A stretch of 64,000 nt of DNA from Halomonas gemina (GTDB lineage Bacteria > Pseudomonadota > Gammaproteobacteria > Pseudomonadales > Halomonadaceae), in contig NZ_JAMJPK010000008.1 in assembly GCF_023554995.1 (NCBI RefSeq), positions 1-64,000 on the forward strand, given 5' to 3'. The notes beneath the pieces were generated by a model. It saw only the letters and a list, made by a program, of their open reading frames with translations, had not been told where the DNA came from and searched no databases. Made by a program: the position numbers and the translations under genes. Shown piece by piece: positions 16,264 to 24,905 of this stretch (positions are counted from its first letter, which is position 1; every line of letters starts with the position of its first letter).

Positions 16264-17249
16264 AGCGGCCTGTCGGCCTGGCCCTGGAGCGCCTGCACAT
16301 CGCCTGGGACCTGCTGATCCTGGTCCTGGTGGTGGCCAACCTGACGCTGCTGCTGTTCGACTCCCTCTTCCTGCTGTCGCCGCTCAACGCGGCCTTCGAG
16401 AGCGTGGCCCCAGGCTGGCATGCCGCCTACGACCGGCACATCCACGCCAACTTCATCGCCATCGACCTGGCCTTCGTCAGCCTCTTCCTGCTCGATGTGC
16501 TGCTGGGCTGGGCGGTGGCCATCGCCGAGCGGCGCTACCATCGCTGGTTCTTCTATCCGTTCGTGCACTGGTATGACGTGCTGGGCTGCATCCCCCTGGG
16601 CGGCTTTCGCCTGCTGCGGGTGCTGCGCGTCATCTCGCTGCTGCATCGCCTGCAGCGGGTGGGCATGATCGATATCCGCCGCTGGCGCCTCTATGGCGTC
16701 TATGCCAAGTACTACGACATCCTTCTGGAGGAGCTCTCCGACCGCATCGCCATCCGCCTGCTCGACAACGTGCAGCAGCAGGTCCGCGCCAGCGACTCGC
16801 TCTCCCGGCGCGTGGTCGGGGACGTGATACAGCCGCGCAAGCACCAGCTGATCGCCGAGGTGTCGCGCCGCCTGGAGGAGATGGCCGACACGGCCTATGT
16901 CGCGAACCGCGACGAGCTGATGCGCTATATCGGCGCGCTGGTCGGCCGCACCCTGGCCGAGAGCCCGGAGATTCGGCGCCTGAAGCGCCTGCCCATGGGC
17001 GGCCAGGTGGCCAGGGGGCTGGACGAGACGCTCCGCGATCTGGCCTGCCGGCTGCTGGACGAGGCCGTGAGGGGGATGCGCTCGCCGGAGTTCGGTCACC
17101 TGGTCGAGCACATGACGGAGAGCGGCTTCGATGCCTGGCTGCAGGTCGACAAGCACACCGACCGGGTGACCGAGCAGGTGCTAATCGACATGCTCGAGAT
17201 GCTCAAGGAGCAGGTCGCCGTCCAGCAGTGGCGGGAACGCTATGAATAA
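16260..17249 (+). CDS. Voltage-sensor-like membrane protein without an evident pore (329 aa)
   Basis: The GTG at 16260 has GGGAGG 5 bases upstream; the open frame further left is chance. Hydrophobic helices lie near residues 11-40, 65-90 and 100-115. They are followed by an S4-like stretch with arginines at 117, 120, 123, 130 and 133 (FRLLRVLRVISLLHRLQRV). This resembles S1-S4 of ion-transport (voltage-gated cation channel) proteins. After it come about 190 soluble, helix-rich residues and no S5-pore-S6 or selectivity filter. It may be annotated elsewhere as an ion transporter. It overlaps the DUF3820 gene by 4 bases and the DUF1289 gene by 8. Confidence 0.6.
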   Translation: MKRPVGLALERLHIAWDLLILVLVVANLTLLLFDSLFLLSPLNAAFESVAPGWHAAYDRHIHANFIAIDLAFVSLFLLDVLLGWAVAIAERRYHRWFFYPFVHWYDVLGCIPLGGFRLLRVLRVISLLHRLQRVGMIDIRRWRLYGVYAKYYDILLEELSDRIAIRLLDNVQQQVRASDSLSRRVVGDVIQPRKHQLIAEVSRRLEEMADTAYVANRDELMRYIGALVGRTLAESPEIRRLKRLPMGGQVARGLDETLRDLACRLLDEAVRGMRSPEFGHLVEHMTESGFDAWLQVDKHTDRVTEQVLIDMLEMLKEQVAVQQWRERYE

Positions 17250-17427
17250 TGATGTCCCCTCCCCCTGCGTGAAGCTCTGCCGCCTCACGCCGGAAGGCAC
17301 GCAGTGCGAGGGGTGTGGGCGCACCCTTGACGAGATCGGCCGCTGGGCGCGCATGGGCGAGGCCGAGCGGGAGGCTGTCTGGCAGCGGCTGGAGCGCGAA
17401 GGCAAGGCCGAGCCGACTCAGGCCTGA
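17242..17427 (+). CDS. DUF1289-family protein (61 aa)
   Basis: A short protein with four conserved cysteines in PSPCVKLCRL and CEGCGRTLDEIGRWARM, typical of DUF1289 and probably binding a metal. It overlaps the end of the voltage-sensor-like gene by 8 bases, so the DUF3820, membrane and DUF1289 genes form one tight transcript. Function unknown. Confidence 0.82.
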   Translation: MNNDVPSPCVKLCRLTPEGTQCEGCGRTLDEIGRWARMGEAEREAVWQRLEREGKAEPTQA

Positions 17428-17533
17428 TCGGGAGTGGGGCGTGCCCCGCGAGCGAGGGGCACCGGGAGGGAGGAATCACCGGGGCGGGAAAAATGGCACA
17501 ATCGCGCCCTTTGCCGCCTGCCAAGGAGAGGAC

Positions 17534-17884
17534 ATGCCGGCCTCGACGCCCCACGCCCGCCGGGCCACCCACCGCTACTTCCTGGTCATGCTGGCCGTCG
17601 GCATGGGCAGCGGCCTGCTGGGGCCGGCGCTGCCCCACCTGGCGGCGATGACCGGCTCGACCATGGGCCAGATCTCGGTGCTGTTCACCGCCCGGGCGCT
17701 GGGCAACATGCTCGGCTCGCTGCTTTCGGGGCGACTGGTTGACCGCTTCCCGGGCCACCGGGTAGTGGCCGCCATGCTGCTGATGGCGCTGGTGGGGCTG
17801 CTGGCCCTGGCGCTGTTCGTCCTGCGGGCCAGGGTGGCGCGCACCTCGGGCGGTAGTTCGGCATCGACTCCCGAAGGCGCCTAG
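17534..17884 (+). pseudogene. MFS transporter with large internal deletion (116 aa remain)
   Basis: AAGGAGAGGAC before the ATG at 17534 is a good ribosome binding site, and the first ~85 residues are a normal MFS start: helix 1 (YFLVMLAVGMGSGLLGPALP), helix 2 with SVLFTARALGNMLGSLLSG, the helix 2-3 loop RLVDRFPGHRV, and helix 3. The frame then passes directly into FVLRARVARTSGG and stops, which looks like the cytoplasmic C-terminal tail of such a carrier. Around 280 residues are therefore missing without loss of frame. The product cannot be a working carrier. It converges on and overlaps the GNAT gene by 4 bases. Confidence 0.65.
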
Positions 17885-18465
17885 CCGCCCTCCAGGCGCC
17901 GGGCCATCAGCACCCAGTCGCCGCCATGTGCACAGCCTGGCCAGGGAACCACCGGCAGGGAGGCCACCTCGCGGAAGCCCAGCCGACGATAGAACGTCCG
18001 GGCGGTGGCGTTCTCCGAGGCCACGATCAGGCTCATCTCGTCGCAGCCGGCGGCGATCGCCGAGGCCTCGGCCTGGGCCATCAGCAGTCGGCCGATACCC
18101 TTGCGGCGTGCCGCCGGCAGGGTGGCGATGGCGTTGATGTACCAGCTGCCCGGGACCCGGGCCTCGAGGTGCGTTAGCGGCTCGACCACCGCGGGGCCAT
18201 CGTCCGGCTCCTCGGGTGCGCCGGCATCCGGCAGCCGATAGGCGAGGATCATCCCTACCAACCGCCCCCGGTCGATGCACACCCTGGCATAGCGGTAGCT
18301 GAAGCCGCCCTCCTGCCGCGCGGCGCGCTGCATGCCGACCGCCAGCGGGGATTCGCCACCCTCGGCCATCAGCCCCCAGAGGTACTCGGGCAGCCCCTCC
18401 CCCGCCAGGTTGATCAGGTAGGCCAAGTCCCGGGCATCGGCCCGCACTGCATCGCGTAGTCGCAT
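17881..18465 (-). CDS. GNAT-family N-acetyltransferase (194 aa)
   Basis: The start at the ATG 18465 gives 5-base spacing to GGGAGG; an in-frame GTG at 18471 would touch it. The acetyl-CoA-binding motif is INAIATLPAARRKGIGRLLM, followed by the C-terminal SENATARTFYRRLGF, both standard for GNAT enzymes. The substrate is not predictable; relatives include amino-acid, aminoglycoside and protein acetyltransferases. No operon partner is visible. Confidence 0.82.
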   Translation of the reverse strand: MRLRDAVRADARDLAYLINLAGEGLPEYLWGLMAEGGESPLAVGMQRAARQEGGFSYRYARVCIDRGRLVGMILAYRLPDAGAPEEPDDGPAVVEPLTHLEARVPGSWYINAIATLPAARRKGIGRLLMAQAEASAIAAGCDEMSLIVASENATARTFYRRLGFREVASLPVVPWPGCAHGGDWVLMARRLEGG

Positions 18466-18566
18466 GGTCACCTCCCGAACGGGTCAAGGTGAACGGCAGG
18501 CCTTGAAGGGCCTGTTCCCAGCATAGTGCCAACCCCCTGCCCCTGCCGGCGGTGAGTGTCCGGTGG

Positions 18567-19799
18567 TCAGTGGTTCTTGACGCGCTGGATCCGCCAGGCC
18601 AGCAGCCCGATGATCCCCACCCCCAGTGGCCCCAGCACGGCGGCGGCAACGCTCGGCTCGATCGCCACGCCCAGAGCATCGAGGCTCTGCAGCCCCAGCT
18701 TGAACAGGCTGAAGAGGTAGTAGCTGATGACGATGATCGACAGCCCCTCGACGGCCTTCTGGATCTTCAGCTGACTGCTGGTGCGCTCGTTGAGGCTCTG
18801 CAGGATCTCGGAGTTCTGCGCCTCGATCTCCACCTGCGCACGGGTCCGCAGCAGGTCGTTGAGCCGCGCCACGCTCCCCGCCAGGCTCTCCTGGCGCTGG
18901 TTGATCGCGGCGCAGTAGTGCACCGTCGGCCGGAAGCGGCGCAGGATGAAGGTTCCCAGCCGGGGGCGGTCACCGAGGCGCTCCTCGCGCAGCTCCTCGA
19001 TGCGGTTGAAGACGATCCGCGCATAGGCCTCGGTGGCGCTGAAGCGCTGGCGCGAGCGGGCCCCGGAGCGCTCGAGCCGCGCCGAGAGCGCGGAGATGGC
19101 CGCCAGCAGGGGCCGGGAGCTCTCCTCCTCATCCTCGGTATTGCGCTCCGAGAGCTCGCCGAGCTCGAGCTCGTGGTCGCGCAGCGCGAGGCTCATCTCC
19201 TTGGCCACCGGCAGGGCCAGCGAGGCCATCATGCGGTAGGTCTCGATCTCCAGCAGCCGCCGGGTCATGCGCCCCAGGCGAAAGGCGTTGAGGCCGCGGT
19301 TGACCAGCAGCAGGCGGTTGACACCGGCCGCCGTGAGCCGGAAGTCGCTCCATACGGTGGCGTCGCCATCGCCCACGCTGGAGCCGGCGGGGTCACGAAA
19401 GCCGTAGGCCTCGGCGTCGCCGTCCCAGGCGGCCTCGGCCTCCACCAGGATCAGGGTGGCGTTGATCAGCGCCCGGCTGTGTTCGGCGGCGACCTCCGCC
19501 AGCAGCGGCGGGGGCGAGGGCCAGGGCTCGCCTCGGGCGGGCCTGGGCACCAGCAGGGTCAGGGTGAAGAACTCGGTGTGGCGCTCCCACTTCAGGGTCT
19601 GGTCGCCGAGGTCGAGGATCTCCTGGGCCGCCTCGATGTCGGGTGTCCTGCCGGCCACCTCGGCGATCCGGCCGAGGATGTCCGCGGCGATACCGTCATC
19701 GTCGAGGAAGGCGTAGTGGTGGAGATGCGCCGGCTCCTCGAAGTAGATCGAGGGCCGGGCGTGGAGCTCGTTGTGCAGTCGGGCGCGCTGTGGGTGCAT
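18567..19799 (-). CDS. DUF3422-family membrane-anchored protein (410 aa)
   Basis: Begins with the conserved LHNELHARPSIYFEEPAHLHH and ends with two transmembrane helices (GLSIIVISYYLFSLF and VAAAVLGPLGVGIIGLLAWR) and a short basic cytoplasmic tail. The central part is helical and charged. The length fits DUF3422, a proteobacterial family of unknown function with a large soluble domain and C-terminal membrane anchor, reminiscent of the CorA build. The corA gene follows upstream on the same strand 95 bases away, so a joint transcript is possible. Confidence 0.85.
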   Translation of the reverse strand: MHPQRARLHNELHARPSIYFEEPAHLHHYAFLDDDGIAADILGRIAEVAGRTPDIEAAQEILDLGDQTLKWERHTEFFTLTLLVPRPARGEPWPSPPPLLAEVAAEHSRALINATLILVEAEAAWDGDAEAYGFRDPAGSSVGDGDATVWSDFRLTAAGVNRLLLVNRGLNAFRLGRMTRRLLEIETYRMMASLALPVAKEMSLALRDHELELGELSERNTEDEEESSRPLLAAISALSARLERSGARSRQRFSATEAYARIVFNRIEELREERLGDRPRLGTFILRRFRPTVHYCAAINQRQESLAGSVARLNDLLRTRAQVEIEAQNSEILQSLNERTSSQLKIQKAVEGLSIIVISYYLFSLFKLGLQSLDALGVAIEPSVAAAVLGPLGVGIIGLLAWRIQRVKNH

Positions 19800-19894
19800 G
19801 TCGGGGCCAGGACAGGGGAAAGTCTCCCGAGACTAGAGGCTGGCCTCGCCCGGGCCAAGTGCTGCGCGTCAACGTGCCGCCCCGGCGGCCAGGC

Positions 19895-20863
19895 TCACAG
19901 CCACTTCCGGCGCCGGAAAAGCCACAGCAGGCCGAGGCCGATGGCAAGCATCACTCCCAGCACCACGAAGTAGCCCCAGCGATGGGCGAGCTCCGGCATG
20001 TGCGCGAAGTTCATGCCGTAGACGCCGGCGATGAAGGTGAGCGGCACGAAGATGGCGGTGATCACCGTGAGGATACGCATGGTGATGTTGAGCTGATGAG
20101 AGGAGAGCGAGATATAGCCGTCGATCAGGTCACCGCAGATGTCGTAGTACATCTGGGTCAGGCTGTGCAGGCGCTCGAAGCGCTCGTGGACGTCGTTGAT
20201 GGCATGCAGGGTGTCCTCGTTGTCGCGGGGCAGGTGCTCATAGTCGTAGGCGGTGAGCTCCTGGGTGATGCCGACGTGATAGCGGAACACCCGGCGCATC
20301 TTCACCAGCCGCGAGCGGTAGGCGATGACCCGGCGCATCAGGGCATCGCTGCCGTCCTCCATCAGTTCGTCCTCCAGGTCGCTGAGAGCATTCTCGAACT
20401 CCAGCAGGCTGTCCAGGTAGTAGCCGGCGGAGACGTACATGACCTTGAGCGCCACGTGCTCGGGGGAGCGGCGCAGCAGCGTCTCGCCCTCGTGGGCCAG
20501 CAGGCGGTCGACGCTCAGCGCCAGGCCGGGGTGCAGGCTGATCAAAAAGCGCTCGCCGAGGAAGAAGGCGATCTGCTGGGGCGCGAAGTTGAGCTCGGCA
20601 TCGAAGGAGGAGATGCCGCGATAGAGGACCAGGGTATGGGTCTCGAACTCCTCGATCTTCGGCGGGTGGCGCTCGCGATGGGCGTCATCGATGGCCAGGG
20701 GATGGCAGTCGAAGGCCTCGAGCAGTTCCCGCTCGCGCGTCTGTCCCTCACCCTGCAGGTCGATCCAGATACGGCCTCCGGCCTCGTCGCGCCAGCGCGC
20801 GATCAGCTCCTCCCCGCCCCTCGTCACCCGGCCGTCGGCCTCCAGCAGCAGCGTACGCATCAT
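19895..20863 (-). CDS. CorA-family divalent cation transporter (322 aa)
   Basis: A large N-terminal cytoplasmic domain (about 1-255) is followed by two C-terminal membrane helices. The pore signature is intact: FIAGVYGMNFAHMPEL, containing the GMN motif that selects hydrated Mg2+ or related ions. CorA and ZntB share this fold; the sequence HPPKIEEFETHTLVLYRGI in the N-domain fits either. It probably moves Mg2+, Co2+, Ni2+ or Zn2+ across the inner membrane as a pentamer. AGGATGA precedes the ATG. Confidence 0.88.
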   Translation of the reverse strand: MMRTLLLEADGRVTRGGEELIARWRDEAGGRIWIDLQGEGQTRERELLEAFDCHPLAIDDAHRERHPPKIEEFETHTLVLYRGISSFDAELNFAPQQIAFFLGERFLISLHPGLALSVDRLLAHEGETLLRRSPEHVALKVMYVSAGYYLDSLLEFENALSDLEDELMEDGSDALMRRVIAYRSRLVKMRRVFRYHVGITQELTAYDYEHLPRDNEDTLHAINDVHERFERLHSLTQMYYDICGDLIDGYISLSSHQLNITMRILTVITAIFVPLTFIAGVYGMNFAHMPELAHRWGYFVVLGVMLAIGLGLLWLFRRRKWL

Positions 20864-20972
20864 CGAATCGTCATCCTTTGGCGAGACAAAGCGAGAACCT
20901 TACGTCACCGCCTCCGTCCTTGCCCAGCAGCGACGAGATCATGCCGCCCTTACGGCAGAGCCCTGGCGGGCT

Positions 20973-21896
20973 TCAGCCCGACACGGCCGGCGGGGTCGGC
21001 TCGGGATCCTCGACCCGGGCATCCTCTGTCTCGATCGGCACCGGCCCCTGGAGATGGCGGAACATGAAGTCGAGCCCGCGCGGCAGGCTGGCGCGCCATA
21101 CCCGCCAGGTGTGGCCACCGGGCAGCACGTCCATGTGCACCTGGCCGAGCTGGTGCGGTTCCAGTGCCCGCTCGAGCAGACGGGCGTAATGCACGGCGTT
21201 CAGCCGGTCGCGCCCCCCGGCCGTCAGGTAGAGCGGCACGACGAGCTCCTGGGAGAGGTAGCCGTCAAGGTGGGCGGTATAGTTGGTCCGCTCCCAGAGG
21301 GCGGTGTCGAACTCGCCATCCCTGACGAAGGCGGGATGGCGCCAGGCGGAGGAGTTATCCGGGGGCAGCGGATGGTAGCTGGCCGGACTGAAGGCGGCGG
21401 CAGCACCGAAGAGGCCGGGGTAGGAGAGGGCGAAGTTCACCGCGCCAAAGCCGCCCGCCGACAGGCCGGCCACGCCGCGCCACTCGCGCTTGGGCACCAC
21501 GTGCCAGTTCTCCTCGATATGGGGCACCAGTTCCTGGAGAAAGGCCGAGCGCGCCGGCTCGTTATGGCCATCGATCCACCAGCTCTGACTGCCGGGCATG
21601 ACGATGACGGCCGGCGGGATGACCCCGAGCCGGATCAGTCGATCGGCCGTGCGGCGCAGGCGCCCCTTCTGTGCCCAGTCACTCTCGCTGCCGAAGGAGC
21701 CGTGCAGCAGGTAGACCACCGGATAGGCCTGGTTGCTGACCGCGTAGCCCGCGGGCAGATAGAGGGTGTAGGGGTAGTCGCGCCCGAGTTGCTCGGAGTA
21801 GAAGCGCTGCTCGCTGACCTGGCCGGCGGCCGAGGCCGTGGTGGCCGACAGCAGGCCCAGCAGCAACAGGGTCGTCACTCCGATCGTGCGGATCAT
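20973..21896 (-). CDS. Secreted esterase, PF00756 family (307 aa)
   Basis: A clear signal peptide (MIRTIGVTTLLLLGLLSATT, cleavage near ASA) predicts export. The alpha/beta hydrolase core shows YPVVYLLHGSFGSESDW, the nucleophile elbow GLSAGGFG, an acid candidate in TAGGRDRLN and the catalytic His in PGGHTWRVW. The family covers esterase D-like, feruloyl and siderophore esterases, so the substrate is open. GGAGG lies 7 bases before the ATG. The C-terminal ~20 residues are acidic and proline-rich. Confidence 0.85.
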   Translation of the reverse strand: MIRTIGVTTLLLLGLLSATTASAAGQVSEQRFYSEQLGRDYPYTLYLPAGYAVSNQAYPVVYLLHGSFGSESDWAQKGRLRRTADRLIRLGVIPPAVIVMPGSQSWWIDGHNEPARSAFLQELVPHIEENWHVVPKREWRGVAGLSAGGFGAVNFALSYPGLFGAAAAFSPASYHPLPPDNSSAWRHPAFVRDGEFDTALWERTNYTAHLDGYLSQELVVPLYLTAGGRDRLNAVHYARLLERALEPHQLGQVHMDVLPGGHTWRVWRASLPRGLDFMFRHLQGPVPIETEDARVEDPEPTPPAVSG

Positions 21897-22025
21897 GCGC
21901 GGTCCTCCATGTACGCAGAAGCGAAAGGGAATTTGCTCATGCAGGGAATTCGATTCGCTACCCGCGGTCTGACCTCAGGTCGACGCGACGCGTTCCATCA
22001 CGATCCAGCAGGCCACGGCAAGCCC

Positions 22026-23042
22026 ATGAAACGCATCGAGGAAATCTACTGGCTACGCTGCTACGGCTGCCTGGCGGTCTTCGTCTTTCACCTGATCGAC
22101 CGCATCGAGCGCAACTACCTCGAGCATGTCGCCCTCGACCTGGCGCAGATCCCCACCGTGCTGGGTACGCCGATCTTCATCTTCATCTCGATCTTCCTGT
22201 TCTCGGCCCGCTACGGCACCGAGGTACCACACAACTTCCTGGCCAATCGCTTCAAGTACGTGATGGTGCCCTACTTTGCCTACGGCCTGGTCTACTCGGT
22301 GGCGGAGTACCTGCGGCTGCTGGCCAGCGAGGAGCGCGTGAGTTTCGGATACCACATGACCGAGTATCTGGTGTTTGCCGGCTGGCACGGCTACTTCCTG
22401 ATCATCGCCATGCAGTTCTACGTGCTGTTCTGGCTCTACAACCGCTTCGACCTCCAGCGCTGGCTGCCCTCAGGCCCCTGGCTGGTCGTCGGCTCCATCA
22501 TCAGCATCGGCTGGTGGGGGGTCTTCCGCTGGTTCGACCTGGAGCCCCCCGGCTACCTGCACTGGATCGCGCCACTGGGCTGGATCTACCTCTTCTTCCT
22601 GGCCCTGCTGATCGTCAAGCACTACCCGAATCTCCAGCCGCAAGCCTGGTTCCGATGCTTCTCGCACCCGTTCTGGCTGGTTGCCCTGCTGGCCGGCATC
22701 ATCACCTTCACGCTGCGCGGCGAGCTGGAGTACTCCTCCAAGGAGACCTGGGTGGTGCCGCTGTTCATCTTCTCGCTGCTGTGGGCCATGCGCTGGCTGG
22801 TGGGCCTCAAGGCCACGCCGCTGGTGAAAAAGGTCAACGAGTACTCCTTCGGCATCTACCTGGCCCATCCGCTGTTCTTCTCGGTGGTGGACTTCGTGGG
22901 CTGGCAGGTCCCCATCCCGCTGTGGCTCTACGCAATCGCCCTCGCCGTGGTCGGCATGAGCGGCTCGATCCTGCTCAATCGGCTGGCCAATCGCGCCGAC
23001 TGGAGCGGCCTGCTGCTGGGCAAGCGGCTGCGGGTGGCCTGA
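22026..23042 (+). CDS. Acyltransferase-3 family membrane protein (338 aa)
   Basis: About ten transmembrane helices start with the family-typical RIEEIYWLRCYGCLAVFVFHLIDR, whose arginine and histidine belong to the acyltransferase-3 active region, and end with GIYLAHPLFF. Such proteins O-acetylate or succinylate surface polysaccharide, peptidoglycan or lipids. The ATG at 22026 matches family starts, though its ribosome binding site is weak; an in-frame ATG near 21940 is an alternative. It stands alone, divergent from the esterase. Its natural acceptor is unknown. Confidence 0.8.
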   Translation: MKRIEEIYWLRCYGCLAVFVFHLIDRIERNYLEHVALDLAQIPTVLGTPIFIFISIFLFSARYGTEVPHNFLANRFKYVMVPYFAYGLVYSVAEYLRLLASEERVSFGYHMTEYLVFAGWHGYFLIIAMQFYVLFWLYNRFDLQRWLPSGPWLVVGSIISIGWWGVFRWFDLEPPGYLHWIAPLGWIYLFFLALLIVKHYPNLQPQAWFRCFSHPFWLVALLAGIITFTLRGELEYSSKETWVVPLFIFSLLWAMRWLVGLKATPLVKKVNEYSFGIYLAHPLFFSVVDFVGWQVPIPLWLYAIALAVVGMSGSILLNRLANRADWSGLLLGKRLRVA

Positions 23043-23141
23043 GTCGCCAGGCTCAGGGACACTGCAGGCCTACCGCTGGATAGCGACGCTGGATTACAGT
23101 GCCTGCATGTCCGCGGTTCGCGAAACGGGGAGGAGATATCG

Positions 23142-24029
23142 ATGGAAGAGCAGATCTCGCTGGTGATCGTGCCCGTGGATGGGTCACCCTCGGCGCAGGC
23201 AGCGGTGCGCCACGCCAGCCTGCTGGCAAGGCTGCTCGAGACACCACTGCAGCTGCTGCACGTGATGCCGCTCAACCCGGCGGAGCTCAGCGATATCCCC
23301 GCCAACCGCCAGGCGGAGGCCGACCACGACAGGGCGCGCCGCCAGGAGCTAGCCACCGAGGCCCTGGCCCTGGCGCACCAGGCGCTGGACCCGGGCCTGG
23401 CGCAGCCGCCCACCGAGGTGCTGCTCGAGGATACCAACTTCATCCGCCACCCCGACCGCGCCATCCTCGAGCATGCGGCCCGGCATGCCGGATGCCTGCT
23501 GGTACTGGGGGCCCGCCAGCTGAGTGATGTCGGCAAGTTCATGCAGGGCAGCATCAGTACCGAGGTGGTCCATCGGGCCCGCTGCCCGGTGACCATCGTG
23601 CATGCCCGGGCCGGCCTGTCCGATGCGGCGCGCCTGGGACAGGTGCTGGTGCCGGTGGATGGCTCCGCCCACTGCCTGAAGGCGACCGCCCTGGCAGGCG
23701 AGCTGGCCCGCCGTGCCGAGGTGCCGGTGGAGCTGGTCTTCTGCCGGCCGGACGGGGGCGCCGATAGCACGGAAGGCAGTCCGTCCGACGCAGCCTTTCG
23801 ACGGGCCAGGGAGGCCTTGGGCGAGGTACCGCACGGCATCGAGGAGGTGATGAGCGAGGGGAAACGCGTCCCCGATGCCATCGTCGCCCGAGCCCGACAT
23901 CACGCCGAGGCGATGCCGATGATCGTCATGGGCCGCCGTGGCCTCGGCAAGTGGCAATCATCCCTGCTGGGCAGCGTCAGTCACCGGGTCATCGACCTGG
24001 CGCCCTGCCCGGTCACCGTGGTGGCCTGA
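23142..24029 (+). CDS. Tandem universal stress protein (295 aa)
   Basis: Two Usp domains (about 1-155 and 160-295). The second keeps the ATP-binding signature GRRGLGKWQSSLLGSVSHRV; in the first the matching loop is GARQLSDVGKFMQGSISTEV, with an altered lead residue but the later glycine and serine kept. Each domain opens with a VPVDGS strand. Cytoplasmic, thought to help in stress survival and energy deprivation. GGAGGAG lies directly upstream. It converges on the DUF3581 gene. Confidence 0.88.
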   Translation: MEEQISLVIVPVDGSPSAQAAVRHASLLARLLETPLQLLHVMPLNPAELSDIPANRQAEADHDRARRQELATEALALAHQALDPGLAQPPTEVLLEDTNFIRHPDRAILEHAARHAGCLLVLGARQLSDVGKFMQGSISTEVVHRARCPVTIVHARAGLSDAARLGQVLVPVDGSAHCLKATALAGELARRAEVPVELVFCRPDGGADSTEGSPSDAAFRRAREALGEVPHGIEEVMSEGKRVPDAIVARARHHAEAMPMIVMGRRGLGKWQSSLLGSVSHRVIDLAPCPVTVVA

Positions 24030-24050
24030 GCCCCGGGGAGCGGTCTCTCC

Positions 24051-24764
24051 TCAGGCCTCGGCCTCGTGGGCAGCCTTGAGGCGATAGAACTCGGCGACCA
24101 CCTCGTTCATGGCCTCGGCGTCGTAGTCGCAGAGCCCGCTGACCACCAGCTTCTTGGAGCCGGTACCGATCGCCTGGCCGCCCGCCAGGATGCGGAACTC
24201 GAGCAGTGCATCGCCGCGCTTGCCGGTCACCTCCAGCGAGGAATCGACGAACTCCAGACCCGGCGCGGGCGCATCCAGGTGGTCCAGGCAGAACCCCATG
24301 CTGTCGTAGATCACCAGCGGGCGGCGCGGGTTGAACATCACCCCCTGCTCCTCCATCAGCGGCTTAAGGTAATGGGGGAAGTTCTTGCCCGAGAAGGCCA
24401 CGTAGCTGCGGGTGAAGGCCTCGACCACCGAGGCGTCGCGGGTCGTCTCGCCGCTGCGCTCGACTTCCAGATAGCACTTGCCACTCTCGTCGCAGACGCG
24501 GATCCGGCCATCGTCCTGCTCGCTGAAGCACAGCGGCGTGCCGTCCCCGACCATGCTCAGGAAGCGGAAGGTCATACGCTGGGAGAGGCCAAAACGCGCC
24601 AGCACCAGGGCAAAGAGCAGGTCACCGGGCACACAGAAGCGGCGTGCATCCGGGTTGTGGATGGGGTTGTAGTCGCCGGCAATGCGCTTGGCGAACTGGC
24701 TGGCCTGGCGTGCGGAAATGCGGATACGCCCATCCGTAAGCGTATGGAAATCATCGAGAAACAT
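24051..24764 (-). CDS. DUF3581-family protein (237 aa)
   Basis: Begins MFLDDFHTLTDGRIRISARQ and contains ASQFAKRIAGDYNPIHNPD, a hotdog-fold-like hydratase motif, and VPGDLLFALVLARFGLS. The composition and length fit the gammaproteobacterial family DUF3581, which looks like a divergent MaoC/hotdog acyl-thioester protein; no enzyme activity is established. The frame open to 25565 only shadows the AsmA-like gene. It is divergent from that gene. Confidence 0.75.
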   Translation of the reverse strand: MFLDDFHTLTDGRIRISARQASQFAKRIAGDYNPIHNPDARRFCVPGDLLFALVLARFGLSQRMTFRFLSMVGDGTPLCFSEQDDGRIRVCDESGKCYLEVERSGETTRDASVVEAFTRSYVAFSGKNFPHYLKPLMEEQGVMFNPRRPLVIYDSMGFCLDHLDAPAPGLEFVDSSLEVTGKRGDALLEFRILAGGQAIGTGSKKLVVSGLCDYDAEAMNEVVAEFYRLKAAHEAEA

Positions 24765-24905
24765 GCACTGTATGCCTGCGTCGTTGGCGGTCTGGACCCT
24801 GCCGGCGGTTGCCGGAAAGGCAGATGATGCCACAAAACCCCACGACAACGCAGGCCGACGAGGCCGTGTAACATGACCCGGGACACCGCATGTCGAGGAC
24901 GCCCC

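Noticed and set aside
18552-19973. Long plus-strand open frame across the DUF3422 gene
   Set aside because: It is antisense to a clear gene; high-GC third-codon bias produces such frames throughout this window.
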